Positions 11,084-22,905 of a DNA stretch of 64,000 bases are shown here, piece by piece. The DNA is from Topomyia yanbarensis. Lineage: Eukaryota > Arthropoda > Insecta > Diptera > Culicidae. The translations under genes and the position numbers were made by a program. A model generated the notes under the pieces. It saw only the letters and a list, made by a program, of their open reading frames with translations. It was not told the origin of the DNA and made no database searches. The stretch spans positions 31,875,906-31,939,905 of the forward strand of contig NC_080672.1 of assembly GCF_030247195.1 (NCBI RefSeq). Direction: 5' to 3'. Numbering within the stretch: position 1 is the stretch's first letter; each line of letters opens with the position of its first letter.

Positions 11084-13876
11084 TTTATTTATTTATTTCG
11101 TCAATCTATGTAGACTACAGATTTCCTTAATTACTAATGTGTATATTTCGTGAATTTAGTATAAATGAAGCAATTTCGGCTTTTACAGAATCATCCTCTT
11201 ACGCGTTAGAATTTCTTTTGTGTATAAAATATTGCTTTAGTTTCTGTTTAGACATTGTAAAATCAATTGAGTCGCAATAGTGATTATAAATAGACATCAT
11301 TTGCATAGTTTGTGCGAAAAGGAGTTATTGAAAATATACTTCGATTTCGTAGCTGTCGTGAAGGTGCATAAAAGTTCAATTTGGATAAAATTTCAGCTGA
11401 ATCGATACGATGCGAAACGATATTATTAATGAATGAGAGCATTGCAAATTCGCGACGCTCCTTTAATGTTTGAATATTGATAAGCAAGCAGCGTGCTTCA
11501 TAAGATGGCAGAGGGAATGCTGTCCATCCTAATTTACGAAGGGCAAATAATAAAAACTGTTTTTGTACCGATTCTATTCGTTCTTCATGTCTATTGAAAA
11601 AGGGCACCAAATAATACTGCAATATTCCAATATCGACCTAACATATGCAATATATAATATTTTTATTGTATAAGGATCTTCAAAATGATAGCTAAAGCGT
11701 TTTGTAAAACTGAGCATGTTGTTAGCTTTGTGTATAATTGTGTTATAATGATCAATAAAATTTAACTTTGAATCTAATATAACACCTAAATCCCTAATTC
11801 TTTCACACTTTACTACAGTCTGATTTCCTAAGGTAATCTCAACATTCGGTGTTTGTCGTTTTCGACTAAAGGTTATTGAATTACACTTTTTCACGTTCAG
11901 TTGTAAGAGGCTTTTTTGACACCACATGTGGAAAATTTGTATTTCGTTTTGAAATGTATTCATATCCTCGGCATTTCTTATCTCCAAATAAAGTTTCATA
12001 TCGTCTGCATAAATTAGTATTTTCAGTTTTTTGAGAATGAAGGAGATATCGTTCACGTATAAAATAAACAATAGAGGGCCTAAATGAGAGCCTTGTGGAA
12101 CTCCTGAGGTGACTTTAATTGGATTAGATTGCTTTCCTTTAAATTTAATTATTTGCTGACGTTCGGAGAGATATGATTCTAACCATGTAAGTAGCCCAGG
12201 CTCAATGCCGATCTTTGTCAATTTATAAAGTAACATTGGGATGTCAATGCGATCAAATGCTTTACTAAAGTCTGTATAAAGTGCCTCCACGTAGTTTCCA
12301 TTATCCATTGCAATCAGTGTATAATTAATAAATTCTAGTAAGTTTGTTGAGGTCGAACGACCTTTGAAGGAGCCATGCTGGAGGTTGGAAATTCTGTTTT
12401 TTATTTGAACAAATATTTTTTCGTTAATGATTGATTCGAAAAGTTTCGGAATACAGGAGATTATGGCTATCCCACGATAATTACGTACGTCAGATTTTTT
12501 GCCAGATTTATATATAGGCACTAAAAAAGATTTTTTCCATATTTTAGGGAACTGTCCAGATTGCAAAGACATATTAAACAGCCAGAACAATGGGGCAGTT
12601 AACTCGGTTGCTAGGTTTTTCATAAATAATGGTGGGATTCCATCAGGGCCAGAACCTTTTGATACATCTAAATTTTTTAGAGAATTGAAAATGTCTTCGA
12701 CTATGACATGATTGACACTAATATCCAAAGGAAAATCGGGAAGAAAAGCGAAGTAATCGCGATCACGGTCTTGTTCAGAAAAAGTCGTATATATTTCTTG
12801 GAAGAATGTTGCAAATAGGTTGCAGATTTCTTCCGAGCTATCACGTACGTTGTCATCCAAGTGCATTGTTGATGGGAAATTGTCTGATTTTAATTTAGTT
12901 TTGACGTAGTTGAAAAAATTCTTTGGACAAGATTTGATCTGCTGTTCCGTTTTTGAGTTATAATCCGCAAGTGCAGAATCTATGGCCATATTTAGTTTAT
13001 CGCAAATGTCGAAATATTTTTCCAAGTTCTCATTATTTTGGTTTTTCTTATATAGCTTATGGGCTTTTTGCTTCCTATTTTTCAAACTCTTAATTTGTCT
13101 ATTATACCAAACGGGATGCTTCGAGTTGCCGTGTCGTCTTTTTTTCTTAATAGGCACCTCTTCATAAATTATCTTGAAAATAATTTTGTAAAATACGTCC
13201 ACTGCGGTTACAATATTTCCTTCATTTCTAAGGCTATTTTGCCAGTCGACACTACTTAGCTTCCGCCTGATATTGTCATAATTGGCTTTATGGTATTCAA
13301 AGACTTCCTCAAAGTCACAATCGCTGGATTTTTGAATTTCATGGATGAATAAGGAAAATTCAATAGCAGTATGAAATGCTTCATTTTTCCACAAAGGAGT
13401 TAGAGATTCAGATACACAGAAGTTTTCCTGAATGTTTGTAAATAAAAGATCGAGATAGCAATTCTGTCGATTTTTTACGTGATTTATTTGATTTAGTCCT
13501 ATGCTAGCAGTTTTGTCGAAAATATACTGCAATGTTTCGTTTTCTCCCACGACTGGGATTAAAATATGTTCGTTTTCAGAGTCCGGAATAAAATCTGCGT
13601 TGCGTTGGTTAAAGTCTCCGTAAATGTGAACTTTAACCTCGGTTGGGAGTTCAGATAAAATTTGTTCAGCAATTTGGAAAAAAAGCTTCGTACGATATTA
13701 TATTAGCACGCTCTGGTGGGAAATATACAGAGGCAAAAACATGCATTTCGCCGGCAATGTTTGATTTAACCCACACATGTTCAAATTCTTTAAACTTCAC
13801 TGTGACTAGAATTTCTGAATTAAATTGAGCCGAAATACCCACAAGAACTCCCCCGCCAGACAATCGATCAAATGGG
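11081..13876 (-). mobile_element. 5'-truncated non-LTR retrotransposon (RT intact)
   Basis: The element runs right to left. Its 3' end carries an (AAAT)n tail, seen on the + strand as TATTTTATTTATTTATTT at 11079-11098. The 5' end is truncated inside the endonuclease domain at about 13876. No target-site duplication was found; the right flank is a foldback element and the left flank an ORF1 stub, so the surroundings are nested. Coding content is in the separate ORF2 entry. The 3' AAAT tail and 5' truncation are hallmarks of target-primed reverse transcription. Confidence 0.85.
11199..13876 (-). pseudogene. ORF2: endonuclease fragment + reverse transcriptase, frameshifted
   Basis: Translation on the - strand starts inside an APE-like endonuclease (FDRLSGGGVLVGIS, VYFPPERA, then IYGDFN). 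A T-run near 13680 shifts the frame between these blocks. The main uninterrupted frame (to 11574) holds the RT. Counting from its ATG at 13550, these are GSGPDGIPP (about residue 299), SDVRNYRGIAI, catalytic box A YTDFSKAFDRID (425-436), SGVPQGSHLGPL (482-493) and the active-site YADD (514-517), followed by LGVILDSKLNF. A second frameshift near 11600 moves into RIESVQKQFLLFALRKLG, and a third near 11295 into a tail ending at the stop 11199-11201. The catalytic aspartates are all present. Clade is Jockey/CR1-like, not resolved. It is inactive because of truncation and three frameshifts, but it is the youngest-looking coding sequence in the window. Confidence 0.9.
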
Positions 13877-14660
13877 AGATTGAAATTTTTGCTCCGTGAT
13901 GCAAATCATACATATTTTGTAGTTTTTCTAATGTGAAAAAATCTCAAAAAGCGATCGGGGCCTTTTTTACCTTTGTCCGAATACGAAAAGTTGGGGTTAT
14001 ATGGCCTTTTGTCATTCATATTAAACTCCATCAATTCCTCGTGAATATATCTCTATTATTCTTCACTCAATTTTCATAAACTATACCTTGTTGAACGTGG
14101 AAAATCCTTAGGATTATAACAAAAATAGATTCGTTACCGGTAAAACTCAGGAACATCAAATTATCTGACATATAGTGTCGATTTCACATTTTTATCATAA
14201 AATCGCACATATCAACTCCATTTAACAACAAAATTCTTATTTAATTTACTACTTTTAGTGCAAAATATGCTTAGGGATCACATGAGAAAAGTTTCATTCC
14301 TTGAAAAATAGGGGAAGTTGAGTTATTAAGACAAATCATAAAAAAAATGAGATTTGTAGAGTAAATATCAAAAAGTTTGATGTTTCTGAATTTTACCTTT
14401 AACGCTTTTATTTTTGTTTTAATCCTCAGAATTTTACACGTTCAACGAGTTACATTTTATGAAAATTAATTGAAGAATAATAGAGATATATGCATGAGAA
14501 AATGATAAAATTTAATATGAATGACAAAAATCCCTATAACCCCAACTTCTCGTAATCGGAATAAGGTCAAAAGGGTTCCGATCGATTTCTTAGATTTCTT
14601 CACATTAGAAAAACTACAAAATATGTATGATTTGCATCACGGAACAGAAAAATCATAAAA
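13875..14660. mobile_element. Foldback element with ~270-bp arms
   Basis: The left arm (about 13891-14165) and right arm (about 14378-14645) are inverted copies. Examples are CCGTGATGCAAATCATACAT at 13894 against ATGTATGATTTGCATCACGG at 14624, and the motif GTTGGGGTTAT near 13992 against ATAACCCCAAC near 14537. The spacer is AT-rich and non-coding. The left end abuts the 5' truncation of the retrotransposon, so its original terminus is uncertain and no target duplication could be assigned. Confidence 0.75.
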
Positions 14661-15343
14661 ATAGGGGATTTTGGGTTCAAAATGACCCAGCACCCCACTT
14701 TCCCGTATTTTCCTTGAAGCAAAAATACCTTCATTCAAATACTAGGATTATTTTCTTTCAAAAGAGGTATGAATTGTAATTTTCTGATTGCGACTTCAAA
14801 AGTTATAGCATTTAATGTATTTTTCCTCCATATTTTCCCATAGTACCAATTTCAAAAAAAAAATCAAGCGAAGTGGGCGGTGGACTAAAATTGTCCAAAT
14901 GATGTGAAAGTTTGCATCTGACCTTACTTTGACATTTGTCACAATATGTCTCAATATTGAGAACTCAAAAAAAAAATTTTTTTTTTTTGCAATGCCCTAA
15001 CCCGCAGCATCGAGCATATTTCCCCTCCCAACACCCACTGAGCAAGTCGAGGGGCTACAGAATCAATATACAGAGATCTGAAACTCAAGGATGTGCTATT
15101 GTTTATAACCCAGTGTGGATAAGAGCTATAGTTTAAGCCGTATTTGAATGACAATATCTCTTCGAGGGTGTTGTCGTTCTGGTATCCCAACATCCCCTCG
15201 GGGGTGTTGATATATCCTACAGATCGTTCAGCATTCTAACCTTATCACTTCCCCAATCCTTACTATCAGGGAACTGATGAAAAAAATGAATCATCGATCA
15301 ACATGAGAAACGTGTCATTTGAGCCAGTTGCTACTGATTCTCG
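14661..15343. other. No recognised gene
   Basis: Contains homopolymer runs (A then T around 14969-14990). A duplicated word, CGAGGGTGTTG-like, occurs at about 15164 and 15199. A - strand frame at 14951-15193 shows no domain I recognise. Confidence 0.35.
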
Positions 15344-15535
15344 ATGAGACAGGTGGTTGAACATGATAGCGTTGATAATAGGATTCTCATTCATATAGAA
15401 GATGACGAAATAAAGGTACGACAACATGATCTGGCACTCCATGCTTGCCTCAAGTTCATTAAAAAAAATACATGTAGTAAAACAGATAAATTGAATATGT
15501 TGCACCGAATACTTCTTCTTAGGTATACTTAATGA
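15344..15535 (+). pseudogene. Non-LTR ORF1 relic, RNA-binding domain fragment
   Basis: A 62-codon frame contains NRILIHIEDDEIKVRQHDLA, which aligns with the ORF1 domain at 31181-31543 (PVYMDNGNVEVKLHDLAPRS): an acidic stretch, then V-[KR]-x-HDLA. This is the RRM-like RNA-binding part of a non-LTR ORF1 protein. Upstream sequence (VVEHDSVDN) also occurs at 11033-11083. Downstream the homology is lost within about 40 codons. It is a fragment without start or full domain. Confidence 0.55.
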
Positions 15536-15680
15536 CGATTTTGTAGTGAGGATACTGATCGAAAGACATAACCACAAACCACACTGCGCACCCATCAAGG
15601 ACAGATTCCTACGGGCGAGCACCGTAATCAGTGCAGAATGTATCACAATTGGTTTCATACTAGTCTAGAAAAAATCAAAT

Positions 15681-15858
15681 TCAGGGGGTGGGCGTAGCGT
15701 AGTTGGTAAATCGATTGCCTTGTACGCAGCGCACCTGGGTTCGAGTCCCGACCCCGCATATAGGGTTAGAAATTTTTCATAAGAGATTTTTATAACCCGA
15801 AGAGGCGAATGACCTTAAGATTAAAACCTGACCTTAAGATTAATTATAATCGAAATAA
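15681..15858 (+). mobile_element. tRNA-derived SINE with 12-bp target duplication (copy 1)
   Basis: The head has pol III promoter boxes: A box TAGCGTAGTTGG (about 15694) and B box GGTTCGAGTCC (about 15738). The tRNA-like part ends CCCGCA and is followed by a body with CCCGAAGAGGCGAATGACC and an A-rich tail. A short duplication of GACCTTAAGATTAA occurs near the 3' end. Perfect direct repeats AAAAAATCAAAT flank it (15669-15680 and 15859-15870), so this is a transposed SINE and not a tRNA gene. A second copy is at 62430-62596 on the other strand. Confidence 0.9.
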
Positions 15859-15870
15859 AAAAAATCAAAT

Positions 15871-18394
15871 CCAAAACACAGATTTCAATATCGGCAAACT
15901 GATTCACAGCTGCGGATGGAAAATCTGGCTATGAACTGTATGTGTTCAATTAATGTTTTGCAAAGAATGGTTTTGTATATGGGGTAAGAAAATTACTTTT
16001 ACACATTCTGCAACGTTAGTTACCTGACAAATAGTCAGCCGCTGATAATGTAGCTGCTTTAAAATCCATCTACCTGCGCTGCGTAGCAAAAAGATACTTT
16101 AAATTTTTACTTTTCTGAACTTGAACGAAATTCAGGAATTGAAATGCAACAAAGATAAAAAAATATCCAAGATTATTACGGACGGAAACAAATAGTTGCA
16201 AAATGCAACAATATAATCGTAGTTCTCCAAGCTTCAAAATTACATTTTTCAGTTGTAGTTTTTCCACTAGTTTCATCGCCTACTCGCTGACGGGCGCCAG
16301 TTGCCATCGGTGACACATCGTCGTCGCTACCTACTAGGTACCTACAAGTGTGTAGTTATTCCTGGGACCAGAAGCGCGACGGACTAAAGGCACGGTTATT
16401 ACCTCTCATCCAGTTCATAATTTACTGAATAGGGCGCTTTTTTACGGCATTTTATATTCCACGACGAATGGACGCTGCTCCACCATGGGTCATAAAAAAC
16501 GGAAAAGCCACCACTACTCGGCAGACAGTTAGTCAATGTGCGCGGGATATGATGGATACCGGGGAAACAGCCAGCAGAGGAAATGTGATGTGTTATGCTA
16601 GTGTTGTTAGGAATGAAGTAAAAGCTTTTTTTTATGTTAAAATGCCATTTTCACGCACTTGTTTCCCGCAATAGGTATACGCTGAAATGTGATTTGATAT
16701 CATTAGCCGAGCATTGTGCAAATCATTCCCGGTTAGTTGAAGTGTTGATGTGATAGTTCTGGTGGTGTTCTTTAGGAGGTAATAATGGCATGTCGATAAA
16801 ATAAGTTTTTACATTAACATTTCAAAAGACAATTCGGTCTCCGTGAATAAGGAAAACATGTATTCAATTTCCCCAGAATGATTTTCTGTCGAAGCTTGGG
16901 GATAGATAAAAATATGAAGCGTGAATCATTCTTTATCCTACGACATATAAATTGTGAGTCGCGTGGCTCCACGCGAGTAAGTGTACGCATGATATTATTC
17001 TTTCGAGTTTATTATAGCGCTGACGATGCAGGAAGCCGCCATCGATGACGATGATATTCTAATTCGCTAGAGAAAAACTTACTGAATGTTTATGCCTTCA
17101 TTTCGGAAATTGAAAATTTTTCACCCTGATAATAGATCATGATACGGAAATGGTAGAGTTATTCTTACGGTTTGTAGTTACGTATTTCAATTATTAAAAC
17201 TGCCTCTACTGAAAAGTAATGATAAATCATTGAACAATAAAATATTTCAAACATCCATCGAAAAATGCTTACCGATACAAAGCACAACTCCAAGATGAAA
17301 CATTCCCCACATTTCGCTGGTCCCTCATACTGATGGTTGAAATTGCCGCTGCACCAAGTATCTATTCTCATTTCCAGGATTGTATGAGTTGATTTAATTT
17401 GTTGCTGATAACGAGTCGAGTTATTCGAAACGAGCGAGGGTAAATGCTAGAGGAAGGAAAAAACAGGCTTCGGGGGAGTGGTTGAGAATGAAAACGAATG
17501 GGTCGGATCGGTAACGTATCCTGCCGCACATAGCATGGGGTGGGGATCGAGTTCGGTGAATCACAATCTGTTAATAGACGGCGAAAGATTTTCCCTTTTT
17601 CGGTGGCCCAAGGAATACGTTCATGTTCATTTCTTTCGCTTCGGAAGAAGATAACTGGAAATATGTGGTAGGGAAAAAAAGCGCTGGCTGGGAGCGAAAT
17701 GAGATGGAGATGCCAATGTAGAGATTGATTACTGCTGATAATGGGATGTAATTTTCTGTTTCGTTTATTGGCACGAGTCGTTTGCATTGCCGTTTGGGAT
17801 TTTTTTTTTCTCGCTTGGGTGAAATGTTTTTTCGAAGGATTATAAATGGGTTTATTGCTTGTCTTGATAGACTGTGGTGAATGTTTGCGAATTTACAGAT
17901 AACGGTTTATGGATATTGCTGAATGGGATTGGGAACATATTATAAAATGAGTCACTTTGCGATGTCACGCATGATATCTAAATAAGATGGAATATCTATA
18001 AGCATTAAAACCGTTGAAACAATATCTTTCAAGAATCTAATTTATTTTAGTATCTATTACTTTATATTGTAACGCAAGATGCTATCATGATCAGCGATGT
18101 TGGAAAATTAAGAATGACGGATTTGGAATCGAATTCAAGCGACTATTGAGAATGTCAAAGCCGATTGAAACAGATTAGCTTGATAAAGACTAGTGCATGG
18201 TAAGCAGGTATAAATAAGGCAATACAGGCTTTGTCGTAAGTGTTTTCACAAGTGTCACGTTTCCTGTAAACAACACAAACAATGCTGAGTGAGCCGGTTT
18301 ACATTTCTACCTCATCTCTACTCTACTCAACAATCTGGATAGCTAGCATTTTATGCCGTAAATATTGAAGTCTTTGGCGTTGCCTTCTGAGCCG
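15871..18394. other. No recognisable gene or repeat
   Basis: Mixed-composition, apparently single-copy sequence. Frames at 16468-16674 (+) and 17368-17787 (-) have no motif, and I see no splice-bounded exon pattern I can defend. It may be intronic or intergenic host DNA. Confidence 0.35.
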
Positions 18395-18699
18395 AAACGC
18401 TCGGAAACAAGCTGCAACTTGCCTCTAAAACCATTATGAGCGGGATAAATCCACGTCAAATACACTGATCGAACCTGTTTGGACTACCGCTCGAAGAATA
18501 TTGTGATGTCTGTCCACATCTTCTAATTGGCATAGATTATGCAAATCTTGGGTATGGAGTTAATAGTCGCGAATCCAAGCGAAACAAACCGATCGCAGTG
18601 GCGATCACCGGATACCTGAACATACACAGTATCCAAGGATGCAAGTGTAGGCGGGAGTACAAAGCTTTCCTTCAAAGAGTGATTCTTCACCAATTATAA
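18395..18699 (+). pseudogene. BEL/Pao-type gag-pol remnant (protease-RT junction)
   Basis: A frame ending at the TAA 18697-18699 reads LFGLPLEEYCDVCPHLLIGI, then DYANLGY and RNKPIAVAITGYL. The pattern (L-P-L-x-x-Y, then P-x-[LI]-LIG-[IL]-D, then the P-[IV]-A-V element) is what I know from the region between aspartic protease and reverse transcriptase of BEL/Pao LTR retrotransposons, normally ending in GW-x-[VI]-x-G. No LTRs or RT proper are visible. The homology stops about 85 bp before the satellite array at 18783, so the array may have grown at, or been joined to, the broken end. Confidence 0.6.
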
Positions 18700-18782
18700 G
18701 ATGGCATCGAACCGAATCAGCTTTTCTTCAGGGATTTAGTTCCTAGCTGTAATGCAAATTCATCAGATAAACTGATCTCGTA

Positions 18783-21700
18783 GGTGCAAAATTCCGTGCG
18801 AGATTCCGTGTGAAATTTCGTGCGAAATTCCGTACGAAATTCCGCGTGAAACTCCGTGCAAAATTCCACAGGAAATTCCGTGCGAAATTCCGTACGAAAT
18901 TCCGTATGAAATTTCGTGCGAAATTTCACGTGAAACTCCGTGCAAAATTTCGTGTGAAATTCCGTGCGAAATTCCGCGTGAAATTTCGTGCGAAATTCCG
19001 TGTGAAATTCTATTAAAAATTTCGCGCGAGATTCCGTGCGAAATTCCGCGTGAAATTCCGTACAAAATTTTGTGCGAAATTTCGCGCGAGATTCCGTGCG
19101 AAATTCCGCGCGAGATTCCGTGTGAAATTCTATGCAAAATTTCGTGCGAGATTCCGTGCGAAATTCCGCGCGAGATTCCGTGCGAAATTCAGCGCGAGAT
19201 TCCGTGTGAAATTCTATGCGAGATTCCACGCAACATTCCGTGCGAAATTCCGTGCGAAAATCCGTGCCAAATTCCGTGCAAAAATCCGTGCGAAATTCGT
19301 GCGAAATTCCGCGCGAAATTCGTGCGAAATTCCGTGCGAAATTCCGTGCAAAATTTCGTGCGAAATTCCGCGCGAGATTCCACGCGAGATTCCACGCGAG
19401 ATACCGTGCGAAATTCCGTGCGAAATTCCATGCGAAATTCCGTGCGAAATTCGGCGCGAAATTCCGCACGAGATTCCGTGCGAAATTCCATGCAAGATTC
19501 CACGCAACATTCCGTGCGAAATTCCGCGCGAAATTCCGTGCGAAATTCGTGCGAAATTCGTGCGAAATTCCGTGTGAAATTCCGTGCGAAATTCCGTATG
19601 AAATTCCGTGCGAAATTCCGCGTGGAACTCCGTGCAAAATTTCTTGCGAAATTCCTTGCGAAATTCTGCGTGAAATTCCGTGAGAAATTCCGCGCGAAAT
19701 TCCGTGCGAAATTTCGCGTGAAACTCCGTGCAAAAATTTCGTGCGAAATTTCATGCGAAATTCCGCGTGAAATTCCGTGCAAAATTTCGTGCGAAATTCC
19801 GCCCGAGATTCCACGCGAGATTCCGTGCGAAATTCCGTGCGAAATTCCATGCGAAATTCCGTGCGAAATTCGGCGCGAAATTCCGCGCGAAATTCCGTGC
19901 GAAATTGCGTGTAAAATTCCGTGTGAAATTCCGCTCGAAATTCCGTGCGAAATTTTGCGCGAGATTCCGTACGAAATTCTGCGCGAAATTCCGTGCGAAA
20001 TTCCGCGTGAAATTCCGTGCGAAATTCCGCGCGAAATTCCGTGCGAAATTCCGTGCGAAATTTCGTGCGAAAATCCGTGCGAAATTCGTGCGAAATTCCG
20101 TGCGAAATTCGTGCGAAATTCCGTGTGAAATTCCGTGCGAAATTCCGTATGAAATTCCGTGCGAAATTCCGCGTGAAACTCCGTGCGAAATTCCTCGCAA
20201 AATTCCGTGCGAAAATCCGTGCGAAATTCGTCCGAAATTCCGTGCGAAATTCTTGCGAAATTCCGTGTGAAATTCCGTGCGAAATTCCGTATGAAATTCC
20301 GTGCGAAATTCCGCGTGAAACTCCGTGCAAAATTTCGTGCGAAATTCCGTGCGAAATTCTGCGTGAAATTCCGTGAGAAATTTCGCGTGAAGCTCCGTGC
20401 AAAATTTCGTGCGAAATTTCATGCGAAATTCCGCGTGAAATTCCGTGCGAAATTCCGTGCGAAATTCGGCGCGAAATTCCGCGCGAAATTCCGTGCGAAA
20501 TTCCGTGCAAAATTTCACGCGAAATTCCGTGTGAAATTCCGCTCGAAATTCCGTGCGAAATTTTGCGCGAGATTCCATACGAAATTCTGCGCGAAATTCC
20601 GTGCGAAATTCCGTGCGAAATTTCGTGCGAAATTCCGCGCGAGATTCCACGCGAGATTCCGTGCGAAATTCCGTGCGAAATTCCGTGCGAAATTCCATGC
20701 GAAATTCCGTGCGAAATTCGGCGCGAAATTCCGCGCGAAATTCCGTGCGAAATTCCGTGCGAAATTCCGTGCAAAATTTCACGCGAAATTCCGTGTGAAA
20801 TTCCGCACGAAATTCCGTGCGAAATTTTGCGCGAAATTCCGTGCGAAATTCCGTATGAAATTCCGCGTGAAATTCCGCGTAAAAATTCCGTACAAAATTT
20901 TGTGCGAGATTCCGTGTGAAATTCTGTGCGAGATTCCGTGTGAAATCTGTGCGAAATTCCGCGTGAAATTCCGTGCGAAATTCCGCGCGAAATTCCGTGC
21001 GAAATTCCGCGCGAAATTCCGTGCGAAAATCCGTGCGAAATTCCGTATGAAATTCCGCGTGAAATTCCGTGCGAAATTCCGTGTGAAATTCTATGCAAAA
21101 TTTCGCGCGAGATTCCGTGCGAAATCCGCGTAAAATTCCGTGCGAAATTGCGTGTAAAATTCCGTGTGAAATTCCGCTCGAAATTCCGTGCGAAATTTTG
21201 CGCGAGATTCCGTACGAAATTCTGCGCGAAATTCCGTGCGAAATTCCGCGTGAAATTCCGTGCGAAATTCCGCGCGAAATTCCGTGCGAAATTCCGTGCG
21301 AAATTTCGTGCGAAAATCCGTGCGAAATTCGTGCGAAATTCCGTGCGAAATTCGTGCGAAATTCCGTGTGAAATTCCGTGCGAAATTCCGTATGAAATTC
21401 CGTGCGAAATTCCGCGTGAAACTCCGTGCGAAATTCCTCGCAAAATTCCGTGCGAAAATCCGTGCGAAATTCGTCCGAAATTCCGTGCGAAATTCTTGCG
21501 AAATTCCGTGTGAAATTCCGTGCGAAATTCCGTATGAAATTCCGTGCGAAATTCCGCGTGAAACTCCGTGCAAAATTTCGTGCGAAATTCCGTGCGAAAT
21601 TCTGCGTGAAATTCCGTGAGAAATTTCGCGTGAAGCTCCGTGCAAAATTTCGTGCGAAATTTCATGCGAAATTCCGCGTGAAATTCCGTGCGAAATTCCG

Positions 21701-22905
21701 TGCGAAATTCGGCGCGAAATTCCGCGCGAAATTCCGTGCGAAATTCCGTGCAAAATTTCACGCGAAATTCCGTGTGAAATTCCGCTCGAAATTCCGTGCG
21801 AAATTTTGCGCGAGATTCCATACGAAATTCTGCGCGAAATTCCGTGCGAAATTCCGTGCGAAATTTCGTGCGAAATTCCGCGCGAGATTCCACGCGAGAT
21901 TCCGTGCGAAATTCCGTGCGAAATTCCGTGCGAAATTCCATGCGAAATTCCGTGCGAAATTCGGCGCGAAATTCCGCGCGAAATTCCGTGCGAAATTCCG
22001 TGCGAAATTCCGTGCAAAATTTCACGCGAAATTCCGTGTGAAATTCCGCACGAAATTCCGTGCGAAATTTTGCGCGAAATTCCGTGCGAAATTCCGTATG
22101 AAATTCCGCGTGAAATTCCGCGTAAAAATTCCGTACAAAATTTTGTGCGAGATTCCGTGTGAAATTCTGTGCGAGATTCCGTGTGAAATCTGTGCGAAAT
22201 TCCGCGTGAAATTCCGTGCGAAATTCCGCGCGAAATTCCGTGCGAAATTCCGCGCGAAATTCCGTGCGAAAATCCGTGCGAAATTCCGTATGAAATTCCG
22301 CGTGAAATTCCGTGCGAAATTCCGTGTGAAATTCTATGCAAAATTTCGCGCGAGATTCCGTGCGAAATCCGCGTAAAATTCCGTACAAAATTTTGTGCGA
22401 GATTCCGTGCGAAATTCCGCGCGAGATTCCGTGTGAAATTCTGTGCGAAATTCCGCGCGAAATTCCGTGCGAAATTCCGCGAGAAATTCCGTGGGAAATT
22501 CCATGCGAGATTCCACGCAAGATTCCGTGCGAAATTCCGTGCGAAATTCCGCGTGAAACACCGTGTAAAATTTCGTGCGAAATCCCGCGTGAAATTCCGT
22601 GCAAAATTTCGTGCGAAGTTTCGCGCGAGATTCCGTGCGAAATTCCGCGCGAGATTCCACGCGAGATTCCGTGCGAAATTCCATTGGAAATTCCGCATGA
22701 AATTTCGCGCGAAATTCCGTGCGAAATTCCGTGCGAAATTCCGTGCGAAATTCCGTGCAAAATTCCGCTCGAAATTTTGCGCGAGATTCCGTACGAAATT
22801 CTGCGCGAAATCCGTGCGAAATTATATGTGAAATTCCGTGCGAAATCCCGTGCGAAATTCTGTGTGAAATTCCGTGTGAAATTCCGCGCGAAATTTCGCG
22901 CAGGT
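18783..22905 (+). repeat. 12-bp satellite array, + orientation
   Basis: More than 300 head-to-tail variants of the unit GAAATTCCGTGC. The commonest variants change the last four bases (CGCG, CGTG, CACG) or make GAGATTCC and AAAATTTC. The 12-bp unit has no stop codon in any of its six frames, so long frames exist on both strands, including one of 1,398 codons on the - strand (22913-18717). They encode only repeated tetrapeptides (EIPC, KFRA, NSVR; ARNF, HGIS, TEFR). I treat none as genes. The array begins sharply after TAGGTGCAAAATTCCG. Confidence 0.97.
19890..22375 (+). repeat. 1,243-bp higher-order tandem duplication in the satellite
   Basis: Segment 19890-21132 recurs at 21133-22375 with a constant offset of 1,243 bp and, as far as I compared, no difference. 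Rare marker variants (GAAATTGCGTGTAAAATTCC, CCTCGCAAAATTCC, the truncated GAAATCTGTGC) occur once per copy in the same order. Inner 12-bp units have diverged from each other, so the large duplication is much younger than the array. Confidence 0.93.

Noticed and set aside
15684..15760. tRNA gene
   Set aside because: The A and B boxes belong to a SINE head. It is followed by a conserved body and bounded by target-site duplications, and a second identical arrangement exists at 62.5 kb.
17368..17787. 139-codon - strand frame
   Set aside because: No domain, signal or codon pattern; overlapping frames of similar quality exist.
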